Positions 7,812 through 15,360 of a DNA stretch of 17,790 nucleotides are shown piece after piece (positions within the stretch are counted from its first letter, which is position 1; every line of letters begins with the position of its first letter). The notes beneath the pieces were generated by a model that was not told the DNA's origin, did not search any database, and saw only the letters and a list, made by a program, of their open reading frames with translations. Position numbers and translations under genes: made by a program. The DNA is taken from positions 1-17,790 of the forward strand of contig CAJWWH010000027.1 in NCBI GenBank assembly GCA_913048545.1. The letters are read 5' to 3'. The DNA comes from an uncultured Opitutia bacterium. GTDB lineage: Bacteria > Verrucomicrobiota > Verrucomicrobiae > Opitutales > MB11C04.

Positions 7812-8861
7812 TTATAATCCCCGTAATGTTTCTCCATGCTTGATGGTCGTAAAACATTTGGGATCCAGTTTCTTCGCAGCCACTGCCTTTCGTAATCGTA
7901 CAGGCGGCTCATCCATTGGTTCATCAGTTAAATCCAAGAATGTTCCCCAATGCATTCCTATGGATCTTCTACTTGCCACATCGATATGAATTTGAACGGC
8001 CTCTTCCGGAGTACAATGCATATCCTTCATAAACCAACGGGGTGCATACGCTCCTATGGGAATAAGGGAAAGGTCTATCTCTCCAAACCTTTTTCCTATA
8101 TCTAAAAAGTCTTTTGAATATCCAGTGTCTCCAGCAAAGAAAAGTTTTTGGTGCGGCGTCTCGATCACCCACCCCGCCCAGAGAACCCGATTTGTATCAC
8201 CGAATGTCCGTCGACTCCAATGTTGAACCGGAACAGCATGCAATGTCCATTCACCTACCTCGTGACTTTGCCACCAGTCTAGTTCAATAACTCCTACAGT
8301 AATACCAATTTTTTTAAACCAACCCTTCATTCCAAGAGGTACCAAAAAAACAGGGGGACTTTTCTTTTGCCTCTTTACTAGACCGAGCACAGACTTTTTA
8401 TCTAGATGATCATAATGATTATGTGAAATTACTACTATATCGATCTGCGGAAGATCTTGTAGGGAAATAGTGGGAGGAACTACACGTTTAGGACCCGCAA
8501 AACCAACGGGGGAGGCTCGATTGGTTAAATGTGGATCCGTTATTAGGTTTACCCCCTGATGTTGCCATAAAAAAGTCGAATGCCCTATCCATGTTAAGGT
8601 AGTCTCGGTTCGATTCGCTTGTAAAAAAGAGAGGTTCGGATCGACTCGTTTGAATTCAATAGGTTTCTGAGGTTTTCGAGTGACCCGCCATCGAAAGACA
8701 TCCGATAAACTCTTCGACATTACCTTCTGCGGTAAGTAATTATTTTTAAAACCTTTATCGGTATGATGAATTGGTTTTTTTTCCGGAAAGCGACTCGATT
8801 TAGCACAACCAAAAAGAAAAATTAAACACAAAAAGATTCGCGCAATTACTTGCATGAACAT
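7812..8861 (-). CDS. Metallo-beta-lactamase-fold lipoprotein, NAPE-PLD/UlaG-like
   Basis: 349 residues. Residues 1-19 form a lipoprotein signal ending in LFGC (Cys19), so the enzyme is probably anchored to a membrane on the periplasmic side. The metallo-beta-lactamase motifs are all present: WIGHST 91-96, SHNHYDHLD 146-154 (His147, His149, Asp151, His152), PVQHWSRR 211-218 (His214), FFAGDTGYS 241-249 (Asp245) and GMHWGTF 302-308 (His304). PVQHWSRR, AYAPRWFM and the C-terminal DEP segment are characteristic of the branch containing N-acyl-phosphatidylethanolamine phospholipase D and its bacterial relatives. That suggests a phosphodiesterase or lactonase, substrate not determinable. It is the last gene of a three-gene minus-strand operon, 21 bp after the phosphatase gene, and converges with the SulP gene 58 bp away. 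Confidence 0.9.
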   Translation of the reverse strand: MFMQVIARIFLCLIFLFGCAKSSRFPEKKPIHHTDKGFKNNYLPQKVMSKSLSDVFRWRVTRKPQKPIEFKRVDPNLSFLQANRTETTLTWIGHSTFLWQHQGVNLITDPHLTNRASPVGFAGPKRVVPPTISLQDLPQIDIVVISHNHYDHLDKKSVLGLVKRQKKSPPVFLVPLGMKGWFKKIGITVGVIELDWWQSHEVGEWTLHAVPVQHWSRRTFGDTNRVLWAGWVIETPHQKLFFAGDTGYSKDFLDIGKRFGEIDLSLIPIGAYAPRWFMKDMHCTPEEAVQIHIDVASRRSIGMHWGTFLDLTDEPMDEPPVRLRKAVAAKKLDPKCFTTIKHGETLRGL

Positions 8862-8882
8862 TTAATCCACTAAATGGAGTTA

Positions 8883-10124
8883 CTATCGTGGAAAAAATTC
8901 GTAATGATCAGCTTGTTTACCATCAAGAAGGATAACTTCGTAATCCATTTTTTCTTTTCCAAATTCAACCCGCATCACATGATGATCGCTTCCTGTCATT
9001 CCTGGTGACTGAAGGTACCACCTGCCCGACTTGGGCTTCCTTTGAGGCACTCCTAGTCCCCCTTCCCCGACGTATACAATACCAGTAGGATCCTTCTTTT
9101 CATTACGAATGGGAACGGTTCGTTTGATCACATGACCATCCGATTCAATAGCGAGATCGAGATTAAATTTTTCAAACAAGGGTACCCAGAACTTCTTTGC
9201 TTTACCCGGACTTTTTACCGCGGGCCAAACTGGCCGGTGGTACTCGGCTAAAAGCCAGCGGACCTTAGGGCGTAAATCAAAAAGAGTTTTTGCCAACCAT
9301 GCCTGCTGGTCTCCTCCTGCACTTATCTCACTGTTCAAGGTAATAAGTGCGACCTTGGGAGAAATCATGGTGTGGAAATAATTTTTACCGGAGCCTCCAG
9401 GGGTATCGAAAATTTCGTCGTACAGAGGTCCACCATCATGGTTTCCCCGAGTAGGAATAATGGGCAAAACCTTGCCGGACTTGGTAACGGTAAGTTCGTG
9501 CTGACTCAGCCAGGTTGACCACTGGCTCCAGATTCTACCGCTCACGATGTAGTCACCTCCATGAGCAAAAGCAATCAACTGGTCGTCCTTTTCAGACAAG
9601 TCCGCCATCAGCAAATTGACTTGGGCACGCGCGTCGATTCCAGTTCGAGAATCCCCACCAAAAAGAAGTCTGAATTCTCTATCATCCGAAGGGGCAGTCG
9701 TGAAATGTAAAACCGGGGATTTCTTGCCATCCGACTCGACCTCGAAGTGATAAGTCGTGGATGGCTTCAATCCACTGATCCGGGCGTGGTGATAGTATTG
9801 TCCTTTGGCCCCTGAGTATGCTCCACTTCGTTGGGCTTCCAGAATCTTCCCAACCTCATTGAGTTTTCCCTCCGAACGAATTCCATAACGCACCTTGTGT
9901 CCGCTCCCCTTCTTTGCCGTAGTCCAGGAAATCGTAGCCTTGGTTGAGGGTTCCTTTGTCCAGATCACGCGCCACTGGGAAGGACCGTCCCCTTTGACAG
10001 AAGCTAATTCTTTCATTCTCTCATCCACATATTTCTTTTCAAGCCAAGGGCTATCCGAAAAAAGCGTTGAAGAAACAAGAGGCATTAAAAGAAGGAAGGA
10101 CAGTGAGAGTAATTTTAATTTCAT
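8883..10124 (-). CDS. Exported purple-acid-phosphatase-like metallophosphoesterase
   Basis: 413 residues from the ATG at 10124-10122. An upstream ATG at 10193 would add 23 residues before the signal peptide and overlap the neighbour by 70 bp, so it is rejected. A Sec signal (hydrophobic 4-19) is followed by a fibronectin-III-like N-terminal domain (about 45-145), as in purple acid phosphatases. The calcineurin-like phosphoesterase domain follows, with metal-ligand motifs GGDSR (Asp158), GGDY (Asp191, Tyr192), GNHD (228-230) and EYHRP (His296). The last motif, normally GHxH, reads DGHVIKR (Asp329, His331), so one histidine is replaced by aspartate. The likely role is periplasmic phosphomonoester or phosphodiester hydrolysis. 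The start codon shares one base with the TAA of the membrane-protein gene (TAATG), so coupled translation is likely. Confidence 0.9.
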   Translation of the reverse strand: MKLKLLSLSFLLLMPLVSSTLFSDSPWLEKKYVDERMKELASVKGDGPSQWRVIWTKEPSTKATISWTTAKKGSGHKVRYGIRSEGKLNEVGKILEAQRSGAYSGAKGQYYHHARISGLKPSTTYHFEVESDGKKSPVLHFTTAPSDDREFRLLFGGDSRTGIDARAQVNLLMADLSEKDDQLIAFAHGGDYIVSGRIWSQWSTWLSQHELTVTKSGKVLPIIPTRGNHDGGPLYDEIFDTPGGSGKNYFHTMISPKVALITLNSEISAGGDQQAWLAKTLFDLRPKVRWLLAEYHRPVWPAVKSPGKAKKFWVPLFEKFNLDLAIESDGHVIKRTVPIRNEKKDPTGIVYVGEGGLGVPQRKPKSGRWYLQSPGMTGSDHHVMRVEFGKEKMDYEVILLDGKQADHYEFFPR

Positions 10125-10981
10125 TAATTGTTTTTCGTAGAATCCTGTGATTTCCAATAGACCCATAGAAAGAGGGGAATCCCTCCATTGCAAATCCTTA
10201 ATGCCAAATCATGCCAATGATCCCATCCATAAGTCGTCATTCGGCTCACAGCGGTTACAAATCCCCAAACTGCCATCCATAAGGCTATAGTCTTGATACT
10301 TTTTCCCGGAAAAAGAAGGAAAGCGACGAGAATAAAGTCCTGAATGGCAATAATCGGCAAAACTGATTCTGCAATGACCTGCCTGGAGGCAGCAATAGAC
10401 AAAGCTTCCTCTAGGTCTTGGAAGGATACCGCGGTAAAAATGGGATCGCCTAGAAATAAGTTCATCGTACCTATGATCAAATCAACAAAAAAAGGGTTTA
10501 GCCAAAGGGCACTCAAGCCATGGCCAACGAAAGTTCCGGCGACTCCCCAGCGTAATAACCACTCCACCCGGCGTGCATTTCCCTTTTCAGGAAAGGCGGT
10601 CAGCAGGAGCAAGGCTAGCGGTGCGGCATAGCGCACTGCATGTCCCAGCGGATCAGTGGCATGAAAAGGGTTACCCGGATTATTGAGCCAGGAAAAAATA
10701 GCAGTAACGAATGGCCAAAGGGCGAGTAGACCAAGGCAGGCAAAATCGACTTTACCTAGTACCGATGAAGTCTGCGGTCGAAGAAAACCAAACACTAAAA
10801 CGAATCCGGAAGCGAAGAGAAGGAAAAACCATATTGCATAATCCAACTCGTAGACTAATTTTCCACCCACTGAACCAAGAAGGTAGGAATTGAGTGCCGA
10901 AGGAGCGGCCAACTTAGCGGCATAACCCAGGGACTGAATCACAATAAGGATCCTTAAAAACCAGATCAGTTTTTGTTGCAT
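10124..10981 (-). CDS. Multi-pass inner-membrane protein, unknown function
   Basis: 285 residues with about seven or eight hydrophobic segments (near 6-22, 46-66, 79-98, 114-130, 142-163, 205-224, 231-247 and 262-277). I do not recognise the family with confidence; a distant DoxX-like relation is conceivable. Features that may matter: a GHG at 153-155 inside a membrane segment; a histidine/tryptophan cluster WDHWHD at 253-258; and an NPGNPFHATDP loop at 101-111. It is the first gene of the operon with the phosphatase-like protein (one-base TAATG overlap) and the metallo-beta-lactamase-fold lipoprotein. The context suggests a membrane partner for two envelope phosphoesterases, but no function can be stated. 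No Shine-Dalgarno precedes the ATG. Confidence 0.85.
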   Translation of the reverse strand: MQQKLIWFLRILIVIQSLGYAAKLAAPSALNSYLLGSVGGKLVYELDYAIWFFLLFASGFVLVFGFLRPQTSSVLGKVDFACLGLLALWPFVTAIFSWLNNPGNPFHATDPLGHAVRYAAPLALLLLTAFPEKGNARRVEWLLRWGVAGTFVGHGLSALWLNPFFVDLIIGTMNLFLGDPIFTAVSFQDLEEALSIAASRQVIAESVLPIIAIQDFILVAFLLFPGKSIKTIALWMAVWGFVTAVSRMTTYGWDHWHDLALRICNGGIPLFLWVYWKSQDSTKNN

Positions 10982-11292
10982 AAAAGGACATACTGTGGAG
11001 ATTTTACTCTATTTTCGCAACTCCTTCCTAAGAAAAATGATTCTTTTCCGACAACCACCCGCATAGAGTGAGGTTTTCACTAATTAAAGCACTTATTATT
11101 TTCATCGTTTTATGCTTTTGCCTAGAAGAATTCTAGTCTTTAACTGATCGGTACTAATGCCATTTCATTTGGCTAAAACATAACTCTCCATGAATACCTC
11201 ATAAATGCATGTTCACTAATTTTCCTTGATTATCCGTGGAAATTATCAATGAATCATCATCTTTCACCTAAACCCTTCACTCCTGTTTTATC
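10982..11292. other. Divergent intergenic region, 311 bp
   Basis: No gene or RNA gene is recognised in this stretch. It separates the minus-strand membrane-protein operon from the plus-strand TIM-barrel gene and must hold promoters for both, but no convincing -35/-10 pair was found. It carries a 15-bp inverted repeat at 11122-11136 and a 10-bp direct repeat, TTCACTAATT, at 11076-11085 and 11212-11221. The heptamer TTCACTA also occurs at 1659-1665 in the intergenic region before the other TIM-barrel gene. Confidence 0.6.
11122..11136. promoter_or_regulatory. Inverted repeat, candidate operator
   Basis: CTAGAA (11122-11127), GAA, TTCTAG (11131-11136): two perfect 6-bp arms around 3 bp, in the divergent promoter region and about 155 bp before the TIM-barrel start. 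There is no T-run and no gene end nearby, so it is more like a dimeric regulator site than a terminator. Function is inferred from position only. Confidence 0.3.
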
Positions 11293-12306
11293 ATGGCCAT
11301 ACAAATCAAAAATAAATCTAAAGTTGAAATCGGTGTCGTTCCCACCCACCTAATGTTTGTAGGTGCACTCGCACCGGATGAATCCGGCAAGCTTCCACGC
11401 ACCAACTCGGGTGATTTGAAAATTGTATCAGGCATGCGCCTACTCTGCCGTACTTCGCCGGTAAAACTTCACAATGTCCAAGTTACACTTTTTCCAGGAA
11501 CTGATGCCAAGGATTTGGACGATATGTTCAAAGGATTACGTGCCCTAAAACTACAGGTTCACTTGATTATGATGGTCGGTGGTGCCAACCCACTTAATCC
11601 AAAAGATGAAGACGCGGTGGTCGAGATGTTAAACTCCGGTCTGGCAGTTGCAAAAAAATATAAAGTGAAACATGTGTCATCCACATCCTTCGAGGAATGG
11701 CTCTCCGGCAAGAAGCTTAAGGGCAAAGCATTTGATAACGCGGTAAAACAGGTCATAAAATTACATGCCCGCTGCTACAAAGAATCTGGGCTTGAAAAAA
11801 GCTCAGTTATTGCTTGGCATTTGGAATTTTTACGCGGTGTCGAATTTCAAAATTTCACCAATGCAGCCAAAGCGGCCAAGGTGGTTATTGGAATAAACAA
11901 GAAGATTAAGAAAAAATTCTTTAAAGTGATGATCGACGCCGCTCATTGCGGGGACTCGGATTTATCGGTTGCCGAAAACGAAAAGGTAATTAAAGAGTTG
12001 GCCAAAGCCGATGCCCTGGGGATTTTTCACGCTTCTGCCAAAACAACACGGGGATGTCTTACCACGGACGACGGATGGATTGGTTCCCTACTCGCTGCCT
12101 ATGCACCCACCGGGAAATTAAAACATGTCTTTGTGGAACTCTTCCATCATCAGGACCCAGCCCTCGCACCTCTGCGCAAAGCAGTAAAGGGTCACGGTGT
12201 TAATACAACGGATGGTCGAACTTATAACAAAACAGTCACCGACGGAGTTATCGAGGTGGCTCATCGTCTCAATAATTTGGCGGCACGTAAATTGATCAAA
12301 AGCTAA
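11293..12306 (+). CDS. Cytoplasmic TIM-barrel protein, xylose isomerase-like
   Basis: 337 residues, lysine-rich, without a signal peptide, so cytoplasmic, unlike the Tat-exported relative at the left end of the window. The pattern fits the xylose isomerase-like TIM barrel superfamily, with likely metal ligands Glu178 (WHLEF), Asp215 and His218 (MIDAAHCGDSD), His246 (IFHAS) and Glu282 (FVELFHHQDP). The TTRGCLTTDDGW segment (251-262) and the N-terminal GVVPTHLMFVG look conserved, but I do not recognise a named subfamily. A sugar or polyol isomerase/epimerase is the most likely role, as inference. It stands just upstream of two exported esterase genes, but an intrinsic terminator lies between, so it is probably mainly its own transcript. 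No Shine-Dalgarno precedes the ATG. Confidence 0.8.
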   Translation: MAIQIKNKSKVEIGVVPTHLMFVGALAPDESGKLPRTNSGDLKIVSGMRLLCRTSPVKLHNVQVTLFPGTDAKDLDDMFKGLRALKLQVHLIMMVGGANPLNPKDEDAVVEMLNSGLAVAKKYKVKHVSSTSFEEWLSGKKLKGKAFDNAVKQVIKLHARCYKESGLEKSSVIAWHLEFLRGVEFQNFTNAAKAAKVVIGINKKIKKKFFKVMIDAAHCGDSDLSVAENEKVIKELAKADALGIFHASAKTTRGCLTTDDGWIGSLLAAYAPTGKLKHVFVELFHHQDPALAPLRKAVKGHGVNTTDGRTYNKTVTDGVIEVAHRLNNLAARKLIKS

Positions 12307-12331
12307 CCAATTCCGTCTTCAAACATTTAAT

Positions 12332-12356
12332 AAGTGTGGCCCACGCCAACACTTTT
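12332..12356 (+). terminator. Intrinsic terminator after the TIM-barrel gene
   Basis: AAGTGTGGC (12332-12340) pairs with GCC-A-ACACTT (12345-12354), with one bulged A, giving a 9-bp stem around a CCAC loop. The stem is followed directly by Ts (TTTTATT when the last stem bases are included). It begins 26 bp after the TAA at 12304-12306 and 60 bp before the next ATG, where a terminator is expected. The T-run is short, so some read-through into the esterase genes is possible. Confidence 0.65.
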
Positions 12357-12415
12357 ATTGCAACATGAGAATGATTTCATTTCTGTAATCTTTCTCCTTT
12401 AGCATCTAAATTAAT

Positions 12416-13210
12416 ATGAATCGAAGAAACTTCCTCACTCGTGGTGGAATGGGTTTGGCCTGTACCGCACTCCCACCTTTCGCCAAAGCAAAGCAAACAT
12501 TATCGGTTAGCCACTACCGGGAGGCAAAGGATTTCCCCAAACCTGACTTTCCTGTAGGTACCCGCCTTCTTTTTCAGGGTGACTCTATTACCGATATGAA
12601 ATGGGGTCGTAATCAGGCTGACCGTAACCATTACCTCGGGCATAGTTATGTCTTTCTTATTGCAGGTCGTCTCGGAATGGATATGCCAAAAGCAAAACTT
12701 GAATTTTTTAACCGAGGAATAAGCGGGAATAAAGTATCCGATTTAAAAGCACGCTGGCAAAAAGATGCGATAAACCTCAAACCCGATCTTCTAAGCATCT
12801 TAGTGGGAACTAATGATGTAGGGATGGGATTTCGTCACCCGAGCAAGGTAGTTACCCCGGACGCTTTCGAGAGAGACTACCGCCATATCCTCGAAGCCAG
12901 TCTCAAAGCCAATCCACAACTGCGTATCGTTTTGCTCGAACCTTTCATTCTGCAATCGGGCAGATTAAAAGATCAACAGGCATACAGCTCACGCCGAAAA
13001 GAGACGGATAAAATGCGGGTTGTGGTAACCAAACTGGCAAAGGATTACCAATCTGCTCATCTTCAAACCCAGGAACTGTTTGATCAGGCTGCCAGCGAGA
13101 CCGGGGCGGAGAACTGGATCTGGGACGGCATTCATCCCCTGCCCCAGGGTCACGAATTAATTGCCAGACACTGGTTGGATATAGTAGCCACCCGCTGGCC
13201 AAAGGCGTAA
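12416..13210 (+). CDS. Tat-exported SGNH/GDSL hydrolase
   Basis: 264 residues. The N-terminus NRRNFLT (2-8) with a short hydrophobic stretch and an AKA-type cleavage site at about 23-25 is a twin-arginine signal, so the enzyme is probably periplasmic or envelope-bound. All SGNH blocks are present: GDSIT 55-59 (nucleophile Ser57), NRGISGN 99-105 (oxyanion Gly), VGTNDVG 130-136 (Asn133) and WDGIHP 236-241 (Asp237, His240). The family contains esterases such as carbohydrate acetylesterases and lipases; next to a sulfatase-type glycan locus a glycan deacetylase is plausible but not shown. The next gene, itself an SGNH fusion, begins 17 bp downstream on the same strand, so both are probably co-transcribed. 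No Shine-Dalgarno is seen; the ATG is supported by the Tat motif right after it. Confidence 0.92.
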   Translation: MNRRNFLTRGGMGLACTALPPFAKAKQTLSVSHYREAKDFPKPDFPVGTRLLFQGDSITDMKWGRNQADRNHYLGHSYVFLIAGRLGMDMPKAKLEFFNRGISGNKVSDLKARWQKDAINLKPDLLSILVGTNDVGMGFRHPSKVVTPDAFERDYRHILEASLKANPQLRIVLLEPFILQSGRLKDQQAYSSRRKETDKMRVVVTKLAKDYQSAHLQTQELFDQAASETGAENWIWDGIHPLPQGHELIARHWLDIVATRWPKA

Positions 13211-13227
13211 ATTCCGGACCGTTCACC

Positions 13228-15192
13228 ATGAAAAATTTTATCGCCCTTCTTTCTTTCATTCTATCTCTATTTGTTACCGGATCGTTATCCTATGGCCAGG
13301 CAAAACAATCGACTCCACAAAAACAGGCCTGGGACGGGAAAAAAACCTCCTTTCATGGCTTTGATCAGTATAACTTCCCATTGGAAGGCATTGCCTGTCG
13401 CGTAGTCGTACCTAAGAAAATTGCCGACGGCAAACCCTGGGTCTGGCGGGCACGATTCTTCGGGCATCAACCGCAGTTTGATATCGCCATGCTCAAACGT
13501 GGGTACCATGTGGTATACTGCGATGTAAGTGGTTTATTCGGAAATAGGGAAGCGGTGAACAGATGGAATCAATTTTATAATTACCTCCGCTTTGAGCACC
13601 TATTTTCAGACCGGGCAATCCTTGAAGGGATGTCGAGGGGTGGATTGATCGTTTACAACTGGGCTGCCTCAAATCCGGATAAAGTGGCCGCCATTTATGC
13701 CGATGCACCGGTACTTGATTTTAAAAGCTGGCCCAAAATCAACCCGACCATTCTGAAAGTGTACGGTTTTAAAAATGAACAGGAGGCCAAGGCATATAAA
13801 AATAACCCGTTGGATAACCTGGCTCCTTTGGCTGAAGCAGATATTCCTATCATTCATGTTGTCGGTATGGACGACAAAGTGGTTCCAGTAAGTGAAAATA
13901 CATTGATTGCGGAGCAGAGGTATCAGAAGATGGGAGGCAGCTTTAAAGTGATTCGAAAGGAAGGCATCGGCCATCATCCCCACTCCCTGAAAGATCCAAG
14001 TCCGATCGTAAATTTTGTAACCACACAGGGTCAGGGATCGGCCAACCTGCCTGCTGAAAAAATTGTCGGACGAAAAAACTTTATCCTCCGGGGAGATTTC
14101 ATGAACAGCCGGATTCATTTTGAACGAGAAAAAGTCGGTCATGTCGCTTTTATCGGTGGCTCTATTACCGAGATGAACGGGTACCGGCCCATGGTCTGTG
14201 CCATGCTTGAAAAACGATTCCCGCAAACAGATTTCGCTTTTACCCAGGCCGGAATCAGTTCAACCTGCTCGGATACCGGGGCTTTTCGGCTCTCTGAAGA
14301 TGTTCTCAGTAAAGGTCCATTGGATATGCTCTTTGTTGAATTTGCGGTTAACGATGATCAGGACGGTCAAAAAAGTCTTCAGAATGCACTCAGAGGAATG
14401 GAGGGGGTCATTGCCCAAGCCCGGAAACATAACTCCAAAGTAGATATTGTTATGACATTTTTTGCCAATCAAAACATTCTTGATCATCTGGGTAAAAATA
14501 AGAATCCTCCATCGATTGCCGCACATACAAAGGTAGCTGAACATTACGGAGTCTCCGTTAATAATCTGGCACAGGAATTATCCGACTTGATCAATGCCGG
14601 GAAAATGGATTGGAAAAAATATGGAGGGGTTCACCCAAACCAATACGGAAATACCATGTGCGCATCGATGATTGGAAATTCACTACTCGATATTTGGTCT
14701 GAACCACTTGCCAAGAATGCTCAATCAAAAGCACACCCTAAAGTCAGCCCAATCGATCCATTTAGTTATGTAAGTGGAAGATTTTTAAATTTTAATCAAA
14801 TTGAAATTGATAAAAATTGGAAAAAAGGGATTCCGGACTGGCCAAAAGAAAACAAGGGCAAAGTACGGTCCCGCTTCCTCGGGGTACCATTCATTTATGC
14901 AAATAAAGCGGGGGCCAAACTCAAAATTAAGTTTAACGGCACTGCCATTGGAGCCTACATGCTTTCTGGGCCGGATACGGCGATTATTCGATGTACTGTC
15001 GATGGAAAACAAACGAAGGATATTGATACTCTTCATCGGCACAGCGGATTTAATTACCCGATGACAGTTATGTTCTTTAATGAGCTGAGTGATACTCAAC
15101 ACACAATGGAATTGGAAATCCTTAAAAACCGGAAAGGTCGGACTCGGGATGGAGGGGAAGCTCTCAGGGTGATTCACTTTACCGCCAATTAG
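13228..15192 (+). CDS. Exported fusion: alpha/beta hydrolase plus SGNH hydrolase plus C-terminal beta-domain
   Basis: 654 residues with a Sec signal peptide (hydrophobic 4-22). Domain 1 (about 40-270) is an alpha/beta hydrolase of the prolyl-oligopeptidase/esterase kind: nucleophile elbow GMSRGG 134-139 (Ser136), catalytic Asp215 or Asp216 in MDDKVVP, and His249 or His250 in GIGHHPH. Domain 2 (about 300-490) is an SGNH hydrolase: GGSITE 310-315 (Ser312), AGISS 341-345, EFAVNDDQD 371-379 (Asn375) and GGVHPN 466-471 (His469). The Asp that normally stands three residues before the His is Gly466. Domain 3 (about 510-654) looks beta-rich and may be a carbohydrate-binding or accessory domain. Two catalytic ester-hydrolase modules in one exported chain suggest removal of two substituents from one glycan. 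The gene lies 17 bp after the Tat SGNH gene. Substrate is unknown. Confidence 0.9.
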   Translation: MKNFIALLSFILSLFVTGSLSYGQAKQSTPQKQAWDGKKTSFHGFDQYNFPLEGIACRVVVPKKIADGKPWVWRARFFGHQPQFDIAMLKRGYHVVYCDVSGLFGNREAVNRWNQFYNYLRFEHLFSDRAILEGMSRGGLIVYNWAASNPDKVAAIYADAPVLDFKSWPKINPTILKVYGFKNEQEAKAYKNNPLDNLAPLAEADIPIIHVVGMDDKVVPVSENTLIAEQRYQKMGGSFKVIRKEGIGHHPHSLKDPSPIVNFVTTQGQGSANLPAEKIVGRKNFILRGDFMNSRIHFEREKVGHVAFIGGSITEMNGYRPMVCAMLEKRFPQTDFAFTQAGISSTCSDTGAFRLSEDVLSKGPLDMLFVEFAVNDDQDGQKSLQNALRGMEGVIAQARKHNSKVDIVMTFFANQNILDHLGKNKNPPSIAAHTKVAEHYGVSVNNLAQELSDLINAGKMDWKKYGGVHPNQYGNTMCASMIGNSLLDIWSEPLAKNAQSKAHPKVSPIDPFSYVSGRFLNFNQIEIDKNWKKGIPDWPKENKGKVRSRFLGVPFIYANKAGAKLKIKFNGTAIGAYMLSGPDTAIIRCTVDGKQTKDIDTLHRHSGFNYPMTVMFFNELSDTQHTMELEILKNRKGRTRDGGEALRVIHFTAN

Positions 15193-15231
15193 TTTTTTAC
15201 TACTTCCTCAAAAAGGTTACAAATTATGAAG

Positions 15232-15253
15232 ATAGATTTGTGGATCTATTTTT
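15232..15253 (+). terminator. Candidate intrinsic terminator after the hydrolase fusion gene
   Basis: ATAGAT (15232-15237) and ATCTAT (15244-15249) form a 6-bp stem, extendable with one G-T and two A-T pairs, around a TTGTGG loop, followed by TTTT to 15253. It starts 40 bp after the stop of the fusion gene. The stem is AT-rich and therefore weak. Confidence 0.4.
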
Positions 15254-15300
15254 GCTGAGATAGCACTAAAATATCTGCTTAAGGTAAAAGTATGCTGAGC

Positions 15301-15342
15301 AACTTTGGTAATGGCGACAAGTTCGCCAGTTACCAAATAGTT
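15301..15342. terminator. Strong stem-loop between convergent genes
   Basis: AAC-TTTGGTAATGGCGA (15301-15317) pairs with TCGCCA-G-TTACCAAA (15323-15337), with one bulged G and a CAAGT loop: 14 bp, plus AAC/GTT pairing outside a 2-base bulge. It lies between the ends of the hydrolase fusion (+) and the cytochrome gene (-). There is no proper T-run on either side, so it may act as a bidirectional transcription barrier or a 3'-end stabiliser instead of a classical intrinsic terminator. Confidence 0.5.
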
Positions 15343-15360
15343 TAACAAAGAAGAATCGAA

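Larger units (their letters stand above)
15193..15360. other. Convergent intergenic region
   Basis: 168 bp between two converging genes. It carries two stem-loops (15232-15253 and 15301-15342), listed separately. I see no coding sequence or RNA gene apart from these. Confidence 0.6.

Noticed and set aside
10125..10193. Longer N-terminus for the phosphatase-like gene (start at 10193)
   Set aside because: It would place 23 non-hydrophobic residues before a normal signal peptide and overlap the upstream gene by 70 bp; the ATG at 10124 gives a TAATG junction.
13669..14226. A 185-codon minus-strand open frame inside the hydrolase fusion
   Set aside because: The plus-strand frame has two sets of catalytic motifs across this region; the antisense frame has none.
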